Source: Apiosordaria backusii (Eukaryota; Ascomycota; Sordariomycetes; Sordariales; Lasiosphaeriaceae). From it: a DNA stretch of 64,000 nucleotides. Position 1 is the stretch's first letter. Each line of letters starts with the position of its first letter. A program made the position numbers and the translations under genes. Positions 23,303-34,700 of this stretch are shown here, in pieces. Below the pieces are notes generated by a model that was not told the origin of the DNA, did no database searches, and saw only the letters and a program-made list of their open reading frames with translations. Location of the stretch: assembly GCA_030549205.1 (NCBI GenBank), contig JAUKTV010000010.1, positions 1,178,001 to 1,242,000 on the forward strand. Direction: 5' to 3'.

Positions 23303-23887
23303 AGATTAGAGCCTCTTATATGTGTCACCTCTGGGTTTCGATCGCAAAGTTCCTCAACAGGAGAGTCCGAGTGAGGGACGTTGTCATGAAGTGGCATTGG
23401 CTCGGGTCCAATTAAAGGCCGAGCGACCCCTGCAACCGAGCAGTTCCAGGCTGGCTTCGGTGTCCGAGAGGGACCCGAACTACGGTGGCACACTACCGTA
23501 CCTAGGTATCAGATAGACTCCGCAGAAGTGCAATAACGATGCCAGTTTTGCTAAGGTACATTCGCCCTTTTTAAAGTTTTGTGATGTTGCTAATGAATGA
23601 ATTTTACAAATGTCAGCGTGTGTGACATAAGGCCCTGCCATATCTACGGGCTGCCATGAAAATCTCTGCTTGGTGAGGGTCGGCCATGTCTTACGGCGTG
23701 GCTTTGCCAATGAAACCATTCTCCTCGGTCGAGTCTCCCCTCTCACCACCTCGATCAACCGAGCGAGAGACCTAGCCCACTACAGCACAAACGATGCCAC
23801 ACGGTCAGCAGACATGCAGGAGAGAAAGCGGGTTAAGAGGATATCATTACCTTCCCTCATACTGCGGCTAGATAAGAAGCATCCAGC
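23303..23887. other. Intergenic, no supported gene
   Basis: Promoter side of the hydrolase gene; no recognisable ORF or repeat. Confidence 0.5.
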
Positions 23888-24319
23888 TTATGAGCTCGAC
23901 CCAGCGTGCAGAAGCCCATGCCTTCCAAGAGCTTCTATGAACTCGTTATTCGAGAGCTGAGTCATAATAACTAAGTTGACTGAGTACTTAGTTGCACTCA
24001 GGGAGTCCACAGTACAGATGCCCGTTCTGAGTAAGTCGCCAACCCGGGTCAGGTAATCAGTCACGCTAGTCAGACTGAAAGCGGAGGCAGCGTAGAATGG
24101 CTGTTCCTTTTGATGCTTTGGAAGTTTGTTGTGCCAGTAAACGGTCAGTGCCGGCGGCCCGCCGGTCAAGAGACCCTCGTGCGTCTTAATCTCTCCTGTG
24201 CTTAGATCGAGGTATTTGCCATCGACAATGGGGTATCCGTCCACGGTCCACAACTGCGTGGGTGGGCCCGTGGGTAGCTGGCCACTGGGCGGCTGCGGCT
24301 GGACGTTTTCCGTGTTCAT
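23888..24319 (-). CDS. Hypothetical 143-residue protein
   Basis: A single ORF starting MNTENVQPQPPSGQLP, with a Pro-rich N-terminus, then an ordered stretch (LWTVDGYPIVDGKYLDL, residues 23-39) and a more hydrophobic C-terminal half. No known domain, signal peptide or transmembrane segment was recognised. The ATG is followed by a sensible, non-repetitive composition, which favours a real gene. No homology can be claimed, and a small C-terminal intron cannot be excluded. It sits at the edge of a gene-poor stretch next to the 140-bp tandem repeat. Confidence 0.45.
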   Translation of the reverse strand: MNTENVQPQPPSGQLPTGPPTQLWTVDGYPIVDGKYLDLSTGEIKTHEGLLTGGPPALTVYWHNKLPKHQKEQPFYAASAFSLTSVTDYLTRVGDLLRTGICTVDSLSATKYSVNLVIMTQLSNNEFIEALGRHGLLHAGSSS

Positions 24320-26347
24320 GGCTTAAGTTTGTGCGAAGGCTGTATTGTTGACAGAGTTGGCTCCTTGGCGACTAAGTGGACAATGAGTATCCAGAAGTGA
24401 AATTGTTTATATGTCGCTGCACGACTTTTGATTCCAGTCTGCACGCTTCTCTAAGACACTCTAGCTTACCCCGCTTCCCGGAGGTATCATCCGGCCCGAC
24501 TGTAAGATGTTGGTCGTGAAAGTCGCCCGGCTACATTTGAACCAACAGCTGAGCTATTACCCGGAAGCTGTTGGCCCTGGAGGTCACCCGGCGGGCTGTC
24601 GCCGCTCTTGGTTGATAGACATTCGGTCTGACTTGCTGCCTGGACCCGACAGTCTGGTAGAGCCAGTTTAGCCGGTTATACCTTAACCGACAGCATGGTT
24701 ATTATCCGGAAGCTGTTGGTCCTGAAGCTCGCCCGGCGGGCTCTGGCGGCTGTTGGTTGGTAGACCTTCGGTGTGATTAGCTGCCTGGGCCCGACAGTCT
24801 GGTAGAGCTGCTTATGTTTGAACAAACAGCAGAGGTAATATCTGAAAGCTGTTGGCCCTGATGGTCGCCCGGTTACATCCAGTTAACAGCAAGGGTTTTA
24901 TTCGGCCCATCTGTACCTCAAAACGGGTAGGAGGTTGGACTCACACAATGCATTGGCATCAAAGAGGGAAGTGTCATAGAGTGCCCGTGAGATCACTCGC
25001 TGTTAGTAGGTAAAATGCGGCGGGGCCACAGGAAATATCTCCATGGTTGCGTTCACAATCTTCTCCCTGACAAGGGGCAAAACGGGGCTTCATGCCTGAT
25101 CGTCTTCAAGAAGTCAGGTGGTGGTTACAGTGAACTTTCCCTCAACCTGACCGTCTGAAGTTCACAAGATAGGGAGCTGGTAATGCAGTGTATGACAGGG
25201 AACTGAAAGGTTTTGTTTTTGCTCACCCAAAAGAGTAAAAGAATAGGTACCTATATAAAGAAAATATAAAAAGCAAACCTGCAGTGATATACGGTATTGC
25301 CAGACCCTCCACTTCACGTAGTGGAGGGCTTGGTAGACACCAAGATCCTCAAGTATTCGTCTGCATCAATATCCTTAACTCCGCCTCCCTTCACTCCTGG
25401 ACTAAGTCCTCAGTGAGAGAACCAAACCGGACGAGGTGTAGGTCAAATTAAATATTGGCCTGTGCGACTATGTGGAGAAATAGCTCTCAACTGAGCTTTC
25501 TTGAGGACAGTTATTCATTTCAGCTCCCGTATCAACAAACGCCCAGGATTCTGTAGGACCAATACCACAAGCCCATCAGGTTCAAACTATTTAAAGGTTC
25601 AGCCAGGAAAACCACGCGCAGCCAGCTGGTCACTGCTTGCTCCAAACACCATTGCCGCTTGAATAAAAGTGGGTGTCTGTAAAGATCGAACACAAGGTTA
25701 TGCCATGTGCGCCACTGAAAGTAGGTCTTATTGCGATCAAGTAGGATGCCTGTCGGGCTAGAGCTTCGGAACAGAATCATCAACTTCACACACCTCAATT
25801 GCCTATGGCAACCACCGGTTCTCAAAAGGACGTGTAGGGCACCGGCATAGTGGAGGCTTGTTCGTGTACATGATCGCTCTGCTGCGAGTAGGGCGAGCGT
25901 TGCGTTTGTGTTCAATCTACAACAGCTGATTCGAATCCCGTCCAGCAGTCGTCCTGAATCTAAACGTAATGCTGGACGTGGGCGTGCTAGATTGGCTGGC
26001 CGGTGCGGGAGATGTAGACCCGAAGATATTGTCAAACATGCGGGAGCTCGATCGGGCCGCTGGTCCTGCAGCTTGGTCCTCAAGTTTATGTAACCGCCCA
26101 GACAGCCGTTAGCTCGCTGAACTGGGTCGGTAATCGTGCAAGCGTGGAAGGGGCCGCTGACCCTGCGAGGGTGGACCCGAACTCCCAAAGGGCCCGCCGC
26201 CCGTTAAGCTGCGCTCGTGAAAATCATGCTATGTCTCGTCGCAGTCTCGTCGGAAATGGACAACTTTGGCGACGATGGGCTCGGTTACGACATGACGGAC
26301 TGTAGAAGGGCGGAAATCGTATTGACCTCCGGCGAGGGAATGCCTTC
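24320..26347. other. Gene-poor stretch with tandem repeat
   Basis: Carries the roughly 140-bp repeat (24490-24905). A 218-codon minus-strand ORF at 25532-26188 was examined but has no recognisable domain and an Arg/Leu/Cys-rich composition more like random sequence, so it is not called. Confidence 0.5.
24490..24905. repeat. Imperfect ~140-bp tandem repeat, 2-3 units
   Basis: The string GGAAGCTGTTGG(C/T)CCTG followed by GTCGCCCGG or CACCCGGCGGGCT recurs at about 24562, 24708 and 24844 (spacing 146 and 136). Between them CCCGACAGTCTGGTAGAGC recurs at about 24648 and 24793. Units differ by scattered substitutions and small indels. No ORF spans the units. Confidence 0.75.
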
Positions 26348-26659
26348 TCACACGGAGTCGGTCATGGTCCAGCCGCACCGGCCGACGGGGCAGGAGAAGA
26401 AATACAACCCGCCGTCGTTTTCCCTGGTTCGGCGACTGAAGTACTCGCACAAGCAGAGAGGGTTGTCGCGGGACACACCGATGGCATCGTCGAAGCAGCT
26501 GAAGACCCGCCGACCGCTGTGGAATCGGTTGCCGGTGCAGGTGTAATATAGTCGGCCTGCATTGCCGTTTCTGTTGAGGATGCTGGTGTAAAAGCGCGTG
26601 CAGGGCTTTTCGCACTCGTGACAGGTCGGTGGAACTTGGAGGGGAAAGCTGGGCTCCAT
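26348..26659 (-). CDS. Small protein with two GRF-type zinc fingers
   Basis: ORF of 103 residues. Two Cys-rich units of the GRF type are seen. The first runs CHECEKPCTRFYTS ... GNAGRLYYTC ... FSCFDD, residues about 13-57. The second is NPLCLCEYFSRR ... ENDGGLYFFSC ... CGW, about 66-98. Both keep the central Gly-(Arg/Gly)-x-(Tyr/Phe)-(Tyr/Phe) core and the Cys ligands. GRF fingers bind single-stranded nucleic acid in APE2, TOP3A and NEIL3, and in fungi also appear as stand-alone ORFs, sometimes beside mobile elements. It lies in a gene-poor, repeat-bearing stretch, so it may be a remnant or an accessory gene. Extra exons cannot be excluded. Confidence 0.6.
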   Translation of the reverse strand: MEPSFPLQVPPTCHECEKPCTRFYTSILNRNGNAGRLYYTCTGNRFHSGRRVFSCFDDAIGVSRDNPLCLCEYFSRRTRENDGGLYFFSCPVGRCGWTMTDSV

Positions 26660-28110
26660 ATTCGAAGGGGAAGCTGTAGCGGAATTCTGGCACCTATTTT
26701 TTCGCGGGTTGAGGGTCGAATTCGTTGGCTCGCGATCGGGACAGTAGTCGCGGGAATCGTGAGAAGTCGAGATAGCTCGAGGTGGCAGCTCCTCGTTCCC
26801 CCCGCCGCATCTCCTTTCCTGTCACACGTCAACGACCTCACAACCAACCGGCCACATCTTGGACCAACTGATACTTCAACTGCAAGTCGTGAGCCAGTCG
26901 TTGGAAGTAGGGCGTGCAGTCAAAGGCCTGGAGGGTGGCCATGGGATCTAAGTGGCTATAAAGGACTAGGTTGGCAGTGGCCCGAGGCCACCAGGGCACG
27001 GGCCACTGGCTGGTGAATAAATACGCCTCCTAGGGACCTGATTGTATTTCTAGACTTCTTCTTCTTTTTCTTCATCAAGGACTTTGAGGCCACTGAAGAT
27101 TATTACTGAATTGAACTACTGTTCCAAGCTCTAATATTACAGCCCTTGTTACATTTTCCAAGTTTACTCCAATCAGTCAGCCACCATGACAGTGGTGTCG
27201 CAGTGAGGCAGCCAATGCGGGATGCAGGACATTTGCAAGTACTTCGTATCATACTGAACTTATGGAGTCCTGATTGGGTACTCAGCTTGCAGTGCCCGCA
27301 TGCAAAGCAGCTAGGCTGCTTTGCATCACCCGCGGCCTCACACTCGACCTCGCGCACGACGTGGGACCATAAAGCGGCAAGGCTCGAGCGGCTGGCCCCG
27401 GCTCACCACCGCCATTAGCGGCAGTTGATACGACTCCGAAAGCACGCCGAGAGAGCCAAGACTACTACTAGTACCTGACCGGAGAGGACAAGAGGCGTGC
27501 GACTTCATTGATCATCAATCTCGCAACGCGCATAACGATTGTGCGAATAGGCGAGTGTGACGAACCCCTATCCAGACTCGGGAACCTCTGAAGGGATACT
27601 CAGTCGAAGGTAACTTCTGAGCGTATGGTTCGGTGCAGCTAAATAGTGCACAACAATAGATGGCTCAATGTATGATCACAATAAGCTCGTATTGAACAGA
27701 CGCTTGTATTGCATACTGGGGAACTGTCTGTCTACCTGCCAATCCCTCCGTAGGTCTATATACCCTAGTCCAATGAGCGCGGGAGTTCATGGAGGCATCC
27801 ATGTCTCAAGAAGATGTGCGATACTAGTAAATGTGTAATTGATGTCTACTTGATATCTCGCCTACATACGGTATGGTGAAAATGCCTGATACGCTGTACG
27901 TGACGTTCAAGCTTCAGAAATATCGCACTACCAACGTGGTCATCCAACCTCCTTCATCTCAACATGAATGATAGCATTGATGATGTCACTTTTCAAACCG
28001 GCGACACACCACGGTTTTATCTTTACCATCAAGGTACCCGCCTGCTTCACCACAGTTTTATCGCTGCCATTAAGGTACCCAGCTCCGGCACGAACAACGA
28101 GTAGCTATAT
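26660..28110. other. Intergenic, no supported gene
   Basis: No convincing ORF or RNA gene. At 28010-28100 the pattern TTTTATC-(about 4)-CCAT(C/T)AAGGTACCC occurs twice about 46 bp apart, next to the 3' end of copy E. Confidence 0.5.
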
Positions 28111-29530
28111 CTAACCCCGTACTCTCCCTCTTCCACACCTCGATATATCTCTATCACAAACAGGATATTGGCCGAACTCCAGAAAGTCCGTATCACCTAC
28201 TCGCCATTGTTGGTGAATCTCATCCCGGATGTTGCTGAAAAATCCAAAACCAAAAGTTTGCGGAGACCCCATATTCAAGTCCAACACACGATCTTTGTCC
28301 CAAAAGACCCAGCCGTAGCACCTGTACACTGTGGAGTTTCCCGAACTCAGCGCAGGTCCCCAGAGATCCCAGGAACCGGTATAGGTGGGTAGGTTATACA
28401 GCCAAGGCTTGGTTGGCCAGTGGTCCCGGAGACCGCTCATAGGAAAGCGGCTTGCGTACCAACACCAAGCGAGATTTGGTTCTGTGGCGTGCCTATCGTC
28501 CCCGGAAAAGCCAAACTCTTCCGTAGAACGTGCTGTGTGCGCACCATCTTCTGCTTGAAGCATGCCCGATCTGTCTTTGAAGTGCAGTGAGGATCCGATC
28601 ATGCTCCGTTGAAATCGTACGGTCTTGGGGAGCCCACAAAGTTGGCGCAGTGGGTGCTGCTTGCAAGTCAGTAAAGGCTCTCGGGTTGGATCCACCGGGA
28701 GAAAAGAAATCGACAACGCGTACCTCTCTGTTGCAATACCATTTTTCCATCATTCCCATCACGTTCCACATTCTGTAGGGTGATTCGAACATCGTGCCCA
28801 CTGTTAACAGCTCTTCGACCTCCCAGTGGTCGAGCCTTTTGATGGTTTCAGGAAGGGCAACCTCTGCAGTGATCGCAGTCGCCACGTATAATAGATGTAG
28901 ACGCAAGAACCCGCGCTGGATCCTCGCTCTCTCACTAGCAGACGGCGGGCGTCCTCCGACCACTCGGAAACCAAAGGCTTTTGGTGCCCCTTTGGCAATC
29001 TCAAGAACTATAGGGTAAGCCACGTCGATGTTGGAACGGACAGCCCGACTAAGACAATGCTCCTCATCATGCCATGCGCAAGCGTAATAGAAGGCGGCAT
29101 CGACAAAGCGTTCTGCCACCTCTTGAAGTCGGAAAAGCTGCACGAGCTCCGCATCGCTCAGGTCTCGAGGATCATACGTGGATGCTGTCTCCAAGATTTG
29201 AATCGTTTGCTGGCATATCTCTTCATCCGACATGTTGACGGTTGGCGTGAGCAGACGGCAGAATCGGATCAAAGTGATGCCGTGCAGTCTGATCATGGGG
29301 GGTATTCGCGCCACCGCACGCCGCAAGTGGTTGTATGTGTCCTGCCGTGTGGTTTTGCAGGTTTGACGAAGAGCAGCGATGTCGTTGAGGCGTAGTTGGC
29401 TGAGTATCTTGTTCATGACCAGGTCGGGCATACCACAGAGAGTCGGGGTTAGGGGGACGTTCATGATGGACTGGGTGTCCATGGTAGTTGTGGTGTCGAG
29501 GTTGTTGTGGGCGTCATGCTGAGTCGCCAT
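28111..29530 (-). CDS. F-box family copy E (outlying copy with clearest F-box)
   Basis: Minus-strand exons 28724-29530 and 28111-28659 join over a 64-bp phase-0 intron (28660-28723; donor GTACGC, branch TACTGAC, acceptor TTGCAAG) at the position used by copies A-D; 451 residues. Without splicing the two halves lie in different frames, which supports the intron. Residues about 33-72 form the most canonical F-box of the set (PDLVMNKILSQLRLNDIAAL followed by RQTCK). The middle has GGRPPSASERARIQRGFLRL and WEVEELLTVG, and the C-terminus EPNLAWCWYASRFPM and YGWVFWDKDRVLDLNMG. Its similarity to A-D is restricted to these blocks, so the duplication is older. An SCF-adaptor role is inference. Confidence 0.85.
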
Positions 29531-30108
29531 TGTGCGCAGGCGTCAAATTGTGACCAGTGAGAGAAAAGCTATACTCGATACCCTTGTTCAGTTGGGCGAG
29601 AGCAAAATGAATGTTTTGTTGGAGTAAGATCGTTCTTCGGATTGTGTTTGGAATTTACTTCTCAAACCAAGTTCTGACCTTAAATACCTGGGTGGCAGAA
29701 TCAAGCCACCTGGCGGTCTTTGACTTTTGTGCAGTAGCATGTGATGATCCGCAACCAAACCTTGAGGCTGAGTTCTCCCACAAAATGTAGGGTTAGTTTT
29801 GACCATCATTTTTGAGTTTATGATTCACCTCGTGTTTGGCGTTGATGAGTCGCATATGAGGCAAGTGGCTGAACAAGCCTTGTGTGGCATGTGGTTGAAA
29901 TAAGCATTGTGGGACTGGCCAGAGTAGCGGCTGGCCGGACGCAATTTATCCGCCCCCGTTAGTCTGATTAGCCAAACAGCACGTGCATGTGAAACTCAAC
30001 CTCACAACTTCACCTCATCGCACTCACCACTCCACCCCTGTTGACAAGGGCAATCAACATCATCACCCACCCCATCAACAAACATCGCAACAATCAGACC
30101 CAGTCAAC
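29531..30108. other. Divergent promoter region, copy E / FAR1-like gene
   Basis: Shared intergenic interval between two divergently transcribed genes. A CA-rich leader precedes the start at 30109. No RNA gene or repeat seen. Confidence 0.5.
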
Positions 30109-31077
30109 ATGGCACACCAAAACAATCCTCACGCGCAAGGGCAATACATGCAGCAGCATTTCACCGTCCAACCCCAGATCCCCCAGCAGAACCACATGCA
30201 GCAACAACACCAACAACAACATCACCCCCTCCAACAAGTCCATCAATCCCTCCAACAAGGTCCCCGCAGCAACAGCCCCAACTCCCAACCCAAACCCAAA
30301 CCCAGCAGCAGCAGCAGCCAAACCAAAACCATCCTCCCGCCCCAACTTCCAAATGGCCCTCCTCCCACCCCCCAAGACCGCCTCTACCCAACCTTTGAAA
30401 CCCTCCTCACCGACATCAAATCCTTCACCCGCTCCCAAGGCTACGCAGTCGTCATCGTCTCCTCCCTCAACCGCGACAGCGAAGGCAACTACCGCCGGTA
30501 CAACCTCTGCTGCGCCAAAGGCGGCAAAACCTACGCCTCCCACTCCAAAGGAATCCGCAACACGCGCTCCACCAAAACCGGCTGCCCCATGCGCATGAAA
30601 GCCGTCCAGGAAAAAGCCCACCCCTACGACGACAAGTGGCACGTCGTCGTCCAGTGCGCGGAGCACAATCACGAGCCGTTCACCGGGGAACCCGGCGTGA
30701 ACGTGCCCGCCCAGTTCCGTAAAATCGAACCGGACGGCGCGAGGTGGCTGATGATTATGCACCGCGAGGCGCAGCTCACGTTGCGACAGCTGACGATTGG
30801 GATTAGGATCAGTTTTGGGGACAAGTACCAGTATGTGAAAAAGTCGGATGTGAGGAACATGCTCGCCAAGATGAAGAGGGAGGAGGAGAGGAAGGCGGCG
30901 ATGCAGGCGGCCGCGCAGGGGCTGCCGAGTAATGTGCCTTATACGATTATTCCTCAGCAGCACCAGCCGCCGGCGCCGGCGCCGGTGAGCGTGCAGCAGA
31001 TGCCGGCGCTGCCGGAGGGGATGCAGGTCCCTGATCCGGATCTGGAGAGTGATGATGATGGGGTGGAGGAGTTGTGA
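30109..31077 (+). CDS. FAR1-type (WRKY/GCM1-like) DNA-binding protein
   Basis: The start at 30109 (AACATGG context, MAHQNNPH) is preferred over the upstream in-frame Met at 29983; 322 residues. The N-terminal 90 residues are Gln/His/Pro/Ser low complexity. Residues about 90-185 form a FAR1-like zinc-finger unit: an aromatic YPTFETLLTDIKSFTRSQGY start, then CCAKGG, a Cys in TGCPMRM, and the terminal W-x5-Q-C-x2-HNHEP Cys-His-His pattern. A helical charged segment (KSDVRNMLAKMKREEERKAA) and an acidic tail (DLESDDDGVEEL) follow. FAR1 fingers are shared by plant light-signalling factors and Mutator-like transposases. Here only the DNA-binding half is present and no DDE transposase, so a domesticated regulator is likely (inference). 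It is divergent from copy E. Confidence 0.8.
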   Translation: MAHQNNPHAQGQYMQQHFTVQPQIPQQNHMQQQHQQQHHPLQQVHQSLQQGPRSNSPNSQPKPKPSSSSSQTKTILPPQLPNGPPPTPQDRLYPTFETLLTDIKSFTRSQGYAVVIVSSLNRDSEGNYRRYNLCCAKGGKTYASHSKGIRNTRSTKTGCPMRMKAVQEKAHPYDDKWHVVVQCAEHNHEPFTGEPGVNVPAQFRKIEPDGARWLMIMHREAQLTLRQLTIGIRISFGDKYQYVKKSDVRNMLAKMKREEERKAAMQAAAQGLPSNVPYTIIPQQHQPPAPAPVSVQQMPALPEGMQVPDPDLESDDDGVEEL

Positions 31078-31704
31078 GAGCGGTGGCTGAAAGGGCTGGG
31101 GGCTTGGGCAGGATTGAGCGGGATATGGTTTGAAAAGTTTGGAACAAAGGGTCGGGCTTTTTGTGTCTGTCTGGCCAGGTGTTCTCATGTTAAGAATACT
31201 GGTTTGTTTGGTTTTGGTTATCATCTGTGGAAGGCTTTATGTTCTGCTTCGGGAAAGGTAGAGCGGTACTTTAATATTTTATCAAAGCGGGTGGCATCCA
31301 TCATTACTTTCGAATGCTCCATAATAAGGAGGAATCAAAGACACGCCTTGTTATTCTCCCGGGGAGAAACTAATGCTCGGGACAGTCCGCCTCGTAAGGT
31401 GTGCGCCAGTTAGCTTGTCTCTTAAATACTTCCACTCTTGCTGGGTTGAGAAAACCATGATCACTTTCTGCTGATCCGAGGAAAAGAGCTGCTTCTGACA
31501 GTCTTGAAGTCAAACACCAAACACAACGCAGTTCGAAAGCAAAAGCACAGCATCCACCGACGCTCTTGATGGGGTATGTTCTTCATTTTTATTTACAAAT
31601 GAGATATGTCACATGTGTTGGACTACTACTACAGTCAAATATTTACACCCCTTCAACTGGGCCAAACCCACTCACTCTGTCTGCTCCCAGATATCCACCT
31701 TCGT
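31078..31704. other. Convergent intergenic (3' flanks)
   Basis: 3' flanks of the FAR1-like gene and the chitinase gene. No gene or repeat recognised. Confidence 0.5.
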
Positions 31705-34700
31705 TCACCTGCGGCAGAGAGCCCTGACTGCATCGAGTTTAGCCAAGCCATTCTTGACAAAGGGACCCATCTTATCGATATCATTTTGTGTCATCCTGCC
31801 TCGCAAGATAGCACCATCGCGCCACGTCCCCCTCGTGAACGTCCCAACCCCAGGAATAAGATCGACAACAAGGAAGAAGATGCCTAGAACCAAATTGTCC
31901 GGGTCCTTGGCAATTTCGTAGGCGCTCATCGCGGCACCGCCGGTGTAGGCCGTGATGCTGGCAATGCGGCCGATCATGGCGATGCGCGTGAATGAGCCGA
32001 GGGCCTGGCCCGCGCCAGGGAGGATGAACAGGACAGCGGACAGCACCCACATGATGATGTTTTCACGCTTCTTCTTCTTCTCTTCCTCCTCTACATCCTC
32101 GCCAATCTCGTAGGCCTTCTTCATCGCGTCCACCGACTCCTGGACCATGAAGATACTCGGAGCAGATGTGTCGACGACATCCGACGTGTCGATCTCGCTG
32201 CCGAGAAGGCGCAGTCGATCCCACTGCGCGACCTGACGGAGGTAGGCCGGGAGCTTCCGCAAATTCTCGAGCGACTCTCCGACTTCTTGCTTGGGATTGG
32301 GGATTTCAAGGTCTTCGCGAAGCAACCTCACGCCTATGGCCTCGGTCCCCTCGGGGTTGGGAAGGGCACAGCCGGGACCCCAGTTGTTGCCGGGGGTGGT
32401 TGGGATGCACGGCGCCAGATTCAGGGGTGCCGTGCCCGCTTCTGTGTCCTCGTACGCAATGGTGAACTCCTTCATGATATGATCGGCGAAGGCCTTTTGG
32501 TCCTTGACTTCCATTCGGACCGAGGTGGTTTGTGTTGCCTTGGGCGGGCAGCTAACCTTGGTGTTGCCACCAACCTTGTAACAGTTGTACCAGTCGTCGT
32601 TGTTCACGTCCTTGTCGTAGTAAAACTCCCGTAATTTGGCGGCCCAACTCTCCTTGACAGCCTTGGCAAAGTACCCAAACTTCTTGTCATAATCAGTCTT
32701 CATAATCTTGTCATACTCATCCAGCGCACCTTCCAGTGTGGTAGCCAGAACCTGAAGTGCATAGCCATCCACGCAGTGACCGGGCACATCCGTTGCCCGC
32801 TCAAGGTCATCTAATGTCTTGAAGGTGCGGTCAGCGCATCGCTCGATTTCGTAATCGGCAGGGTCAAGACCCTCCCAGGGGTCCACGCCATAGAAGGTGT
32901 CGTGACCATAGGTCTGCAAATCGACGGCCCAGTCAGTGCTGCCACGCATGTGCAGCAGCTCATAGAGGATCTCGCGAAGCGCCTTGTTCTCATCCGACAT
33001 GTAGGCCACCCAGTCATAGTCATTGTAGACAAGATAGTCGGTCATATCTTGCTGCCACGTCCTTGCAGTCGGATTTGTGCTGATGATCTCGGCAATCTCG
33101 GCGTTGGAGATGTACCCCTTCGTACCAGTGCATACCCCAGGCGCCGCGTGCGATTCGTTGCGGGTGCCCGTAAAGGTGCACATGGGGCCGACACAGTCTT
33201 TTTGTGCCATTTTGAACGACCTGCCGTAGCTGGTCACGCCGACGACGACCTTGTTGGACGGCATTCCCGCCTTGGTGATCATACTGAGCGCGCCCATCGT
33301 CTCGGTGATGTTGACGTGGGAGCGCAGGCAGTTTCCGGCCAAGCATCCATCAATAGCCCATTTGTTACCGGCATCCCACTGGCCTGTTAGCGTGTTAGCA
33401 TGATCCGAGCTTTTTCGGGAATGTGCAAGCGATAGGGTGCAACGAGGGGATATAGCATACCATGAAGATCATAGGTCATGTACACGACATAATCAATGTA
33501 GCTGGCCATGGTCGAGATGGGAAAGGCCTTGAGGTACCAGTATGATGCTGGGGCGGCAAAGGACACACTTTTGGTGCGGGGGAGCGTGTCTCGGACGCTA
33601 CGAAGCCAGATGGAATAGTCAAGTCCCTCGACTGGGTCGCCAGCCGTGGGCATGTTATCTGGGGCGCCCGGATACTCCCAATCCAGATCGACGCCATCAA
33701 GGTTGTATTTGTTGACAAAATCGACGACATTTTTGCGGAAGGTCTCGCGGTTCTGCGGTTTGACGGCGTCGCGGAGGATCCTGTAGCTGCCTTCAAGCAC
33801 GCTGAAGTCCCAACCACCAAAAGAGATAACCTTCTTGACGCCTGTCATAGCCATGAAGCGGTCCCACTCGTCTTGCACATGCGAGATAACAACCTGGAAG
33901 GTGGGAGTGAGTTCGGCAAAAGCAAAGTGAATATGGGTGTACTTGGAGGTGTCAATCTGATCAACGTTCATCCTGAGGCAGGGCCGTTTGGCATTCCAAG
34001 CCTCGAAGTAGGCGATGCGCATCTGGCTGGCTGGGGCTGGACTCAGAATGATGTCGTTGCCGCAATTGGAGATGCACGTGGAGGTGCCTGGCGCGCCGGT
34101 CGTGGAGTTGGTGATTTCACAAAACTCGGGGGTCATACCGCACTGGCCCCAGTGATTGCAGCACACGTTGAGCGGGCATGGATTGAGGTTTGCGAGTGCA
34201 GTCCCGTTGGTTGGCCGTTTAGTACCAGGAACCTGGTAAGCAAGCATGGTCAGTTACATGTACCTAGCAGGGCCGAAAGGGACGTCAGGACGGAGAGCTT
34301 ACCATGGGGCCGCATACAGCATTCTATATCAACAAAAAGAACTGGTTAGTGAATCACGTTCTCAAAGTAAAGAAAGTCACAACAGGAAACGTACCCCGAT
34401 AGGAGCAGGCATAGGGGGAGTGCCCTCGCTCAAGCAAATTTTGGAACCGGGCCAGAGATTGTCGCAGCCACTCCAGCCCCAGGTATTCTTGTTGAACTTG
34501 AAGAGATCAGCCTGTGTAAGCTGAACACGGACAGCTGTCTTGTTGCAGCTGTCGAGGGGTTGGATGGTGTATTCGAAGCAGCTGCCGTCAGCATTCTTCT
34601 TGGGGCGTAGGTCGGGCAGGTTTCCGCGGCCGCAGCAGAATGTTTGGCCCTCGACTAGGTTGGCACAGAACCCGGCTTGGGGATTGAACATGGTGATGTA

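Noticed and set aside
24490..24905. CRISPR-like array
   Set aside because: Units are about 140 bp, diverged and few, in a eukaryote; a minisatellite-like tandem repeat instead.
25920..25945. B-box-like string GATTCGAATCCCG suggesting a tRNA
   Set aside because: No matching A box or foldable acceptor stem upstream.
25532..26188. 218-codon minus-strand ORF
   Set aside because: Arg/Leu/Cys-rich random-looking composition, no domain, in a gene-poor stretch.
30094..31224. 376-codon minus-strand ORF over the FAR1-like gene
   Set aside because: Antisense shadow; the forward strand carries the recognisable zinc-binding domain.
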